Below the pieces are notes generated by a model that saw only the letters and a list, made by a program, of their open reading frames with translations, did no database searches and was not told the origin of the DNA. This document shows, one piece after another, positions 63,297 to 64,000 of a stretch of DNA of 64,000 nt; the first letter of the stretch is position 1, and each line of letters begins with the position of its first letter. Source of the DNA: Fodinibius salsisoli. GTDB lineage: Bacteria > Bacteroidota > Rhodothermia > Balneolales > Balneolaceae. The DNA lies in assembly GCF_026229185.1 (NCBI RefSeq), contig NZ_JAGGJA010000001.1, forward strand, positions 1-64,000. Direction: 5' to 3'. Made by a program: the position numbers and the translations under genes.

Positions 63297-64000
63297 TTAT
63301 CCTGCAACACTCTGGACGGCAGCTTCTTGTCTGCGTTGATAAAAAATGCTTAAGCCTATGTACAGTAATACGGCTATAAACCATCCTGGTAATCCCAGGA
63401 AAAATATCTCAATTCCCATATAAAAGTTAATAAAAACGCAAAGGATTAGTGTAATAAACCATGTCAATCCTGCTGCCCAGTTAAAGTCCGATCCACTTGC
63501 CTCCGCAAAGTTGCTCTGGAGGTTCATTTTTTTAAACACCATTACATCTAAAAAGATCACTGCGCCCATTGGCATGAGCACCAAGCCATACAGAGCTACA
63601 AAATCCAACAGCTTCATCACCAGTGCCGGGAAGCAGGCTGCTATGGATGTTACCAATCCGGTAAAGAGGGTCACTTTCCAGCGCTTCCAGTCTGGGGTTA
63701 CCGACTGGAAGGCCAAGCCCGCCCTGTAAATTGTAGGGTTGGCTGTTGTCCACCCTGCAATAACCACACAAATGGCGCCTGCAATACCTGCACTGTTATA
63801 TGCAATGATTCCGGGAGCGATGGCCCCTGCAGCTGCGGCTGTTAGAATACCCGATGCCATCCAGGCGATAAAATGTCCAAAAAACATTCCTGTAGCCGAT
63901 GAGAAGCCATGCTGCCATTTTTCGGCGAAGCGTAATATGGACATATCTGCCATCCCAATGTGCATTGCCATATTGGCGAACCATGCAAAAAACATAACGT
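63297..64000 (-). CDS. NCS1-type permease, C-terminal part (cut by window edge)
   Basis: At least 234 codons of an inner-membrane transporter whose start lies beyond the right edge. It has about seven visible spans. The segment WTTANPTIYRAGLAFQS resembles the NCS1 (CodB, purine/cytosine permease) motif, and YGLVLMPMGAVIFLDVMVF is also typical. As first gene of the rhamnose cluster it probably imports L-rhamnose or another methylpentose, although NCS1 permeases usually carry nucleobases or related compounds. Substrate is inferred from position. Confidence 0.72.
   Translation of the reverse strand, partial: VMFFAWFANMAMHIGMADMSILRFAEKWQHGFSSATGMFFGHFIAWMASGILTAAAAGAIAPGIIAYNSAGIAGAICVVIAGWTTANPTIYRAGLAFQSVTPDWKRWKVTLFTGLVTSIAACFPALVMKLLDFVALYGLVLMPMGAVIFLDVMVFKKMNLQSNFAEASGSDFNWAAGLTWFITLILCVFINFYMGIEIFFLGLPGWFIAVLLYIGLSIFYQRRQEAAVQSVAG

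Overview
The window looks like a chromosome segment from a Bacteroidota/Balneolota bacterium, most likely Balneolales. This is an inference from gene families and style, not from a marker gene. The clues are a DUF5686 outer-membrane protein with a carboxypeptidase-regulatory domain, a DUF4293 protein, a rhamnose pathway with fused aldolase/dehydrogenase, a Bacteroidota-type tyrosine integrase, weak or absent Shine-Dalgarno sites and moderate GC.

Left flank (1-10243). The end of an IS3-family element lies at the edge. It is followed by a decayed membrane-protein gene, an aspartyl/asparaginyl beta-hydroxylase-like (LpxO-like) gene, a P2A (Ca2+-type) P-type ATPase and two tandem universal stress protein genes, the second of which carries two single-base frameshifts. 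A rightward marR / hypothetical / doxX / wrbA cluster follows, with a perfect 23-bp palindrome in front of marR, and it ends at a rho-independent terminator.

Integrated element (about 10244-39458). A 21-bp near-perfect direct repeat (20/21) brackets about 29.2 kb and, on the right, forms the 3' end of a tRNA-Arg(CCT) gene. Both ends also carry a pair of the 8-mer GTTAGCAC, probable integrase arm sites. The left third holds a tyrosine integrase, an unknown 410-aa protein, an excisionase-like HTH protein, a probable replication protein, a strong hairpin that may be oriT, MobC, a MobA-type relaxase and a small coiled-coil membrane protein. It also holds a protein that joins a degenerate GIY-YIG-like domain to the relaxase's own C-terminal motif, and a duplicated-antitoxin protein. 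No type IV secretion genes are visible, so this is a mobilizable rather than self-transmissible element.

The right two-thirds is one long leftward type-1 BREX phage-defence operon: brxA, brxB, brxC, pglX, then four AT-rich accessory genes, then pglZ, brxL and an unannotated 39-aa single-span membrane peptide. The accessory genes encode a membrane coiled-coil protein, a PD-(D/E)XK nuclease-like protein, an AlbA/Schlafen-type ATPase, and a 1182-aa protein with a cold-shock domain at one end and zinc ribbons at the other. The BrxL C-terminus resembles the MIT_C (PLD-like) domain of eukaryotic MITD1 rather than a Lon protease domain. I consider this the most interesting molecular observation here.

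Right flank (39512-64000). This holds an SMP-30/gluconolactonase-like lipoprotein, the DUF5686 outer-membrane protein, a cytochrome c'-like lipoprotein, a GlsB/YeaQ membrane protein and an Fbp-type iron ABC transporter (ATPase and permease). Next come a SPOR lipoprotein, an alpha/beta hydrolase, a possible small RNA or terminator, a STAS / anti-sigma kinase / SpoIIE phosphatase partner-switching trio, an MltF-like lytic transglycosylase, a heme-receptor-like TonB-dependent receptor, an EamA transporter and a DUF4293 protein. The window ends in a leftward L-rhamnose catabolic operon: NCS1-type permease (cut by the window edge), rhamnulose-phosphate aldolase/dehydrogenase fusion, an unlisted 57-aa two-span membrane protein, L-rhamnose isomerase and rhamnulokinase.
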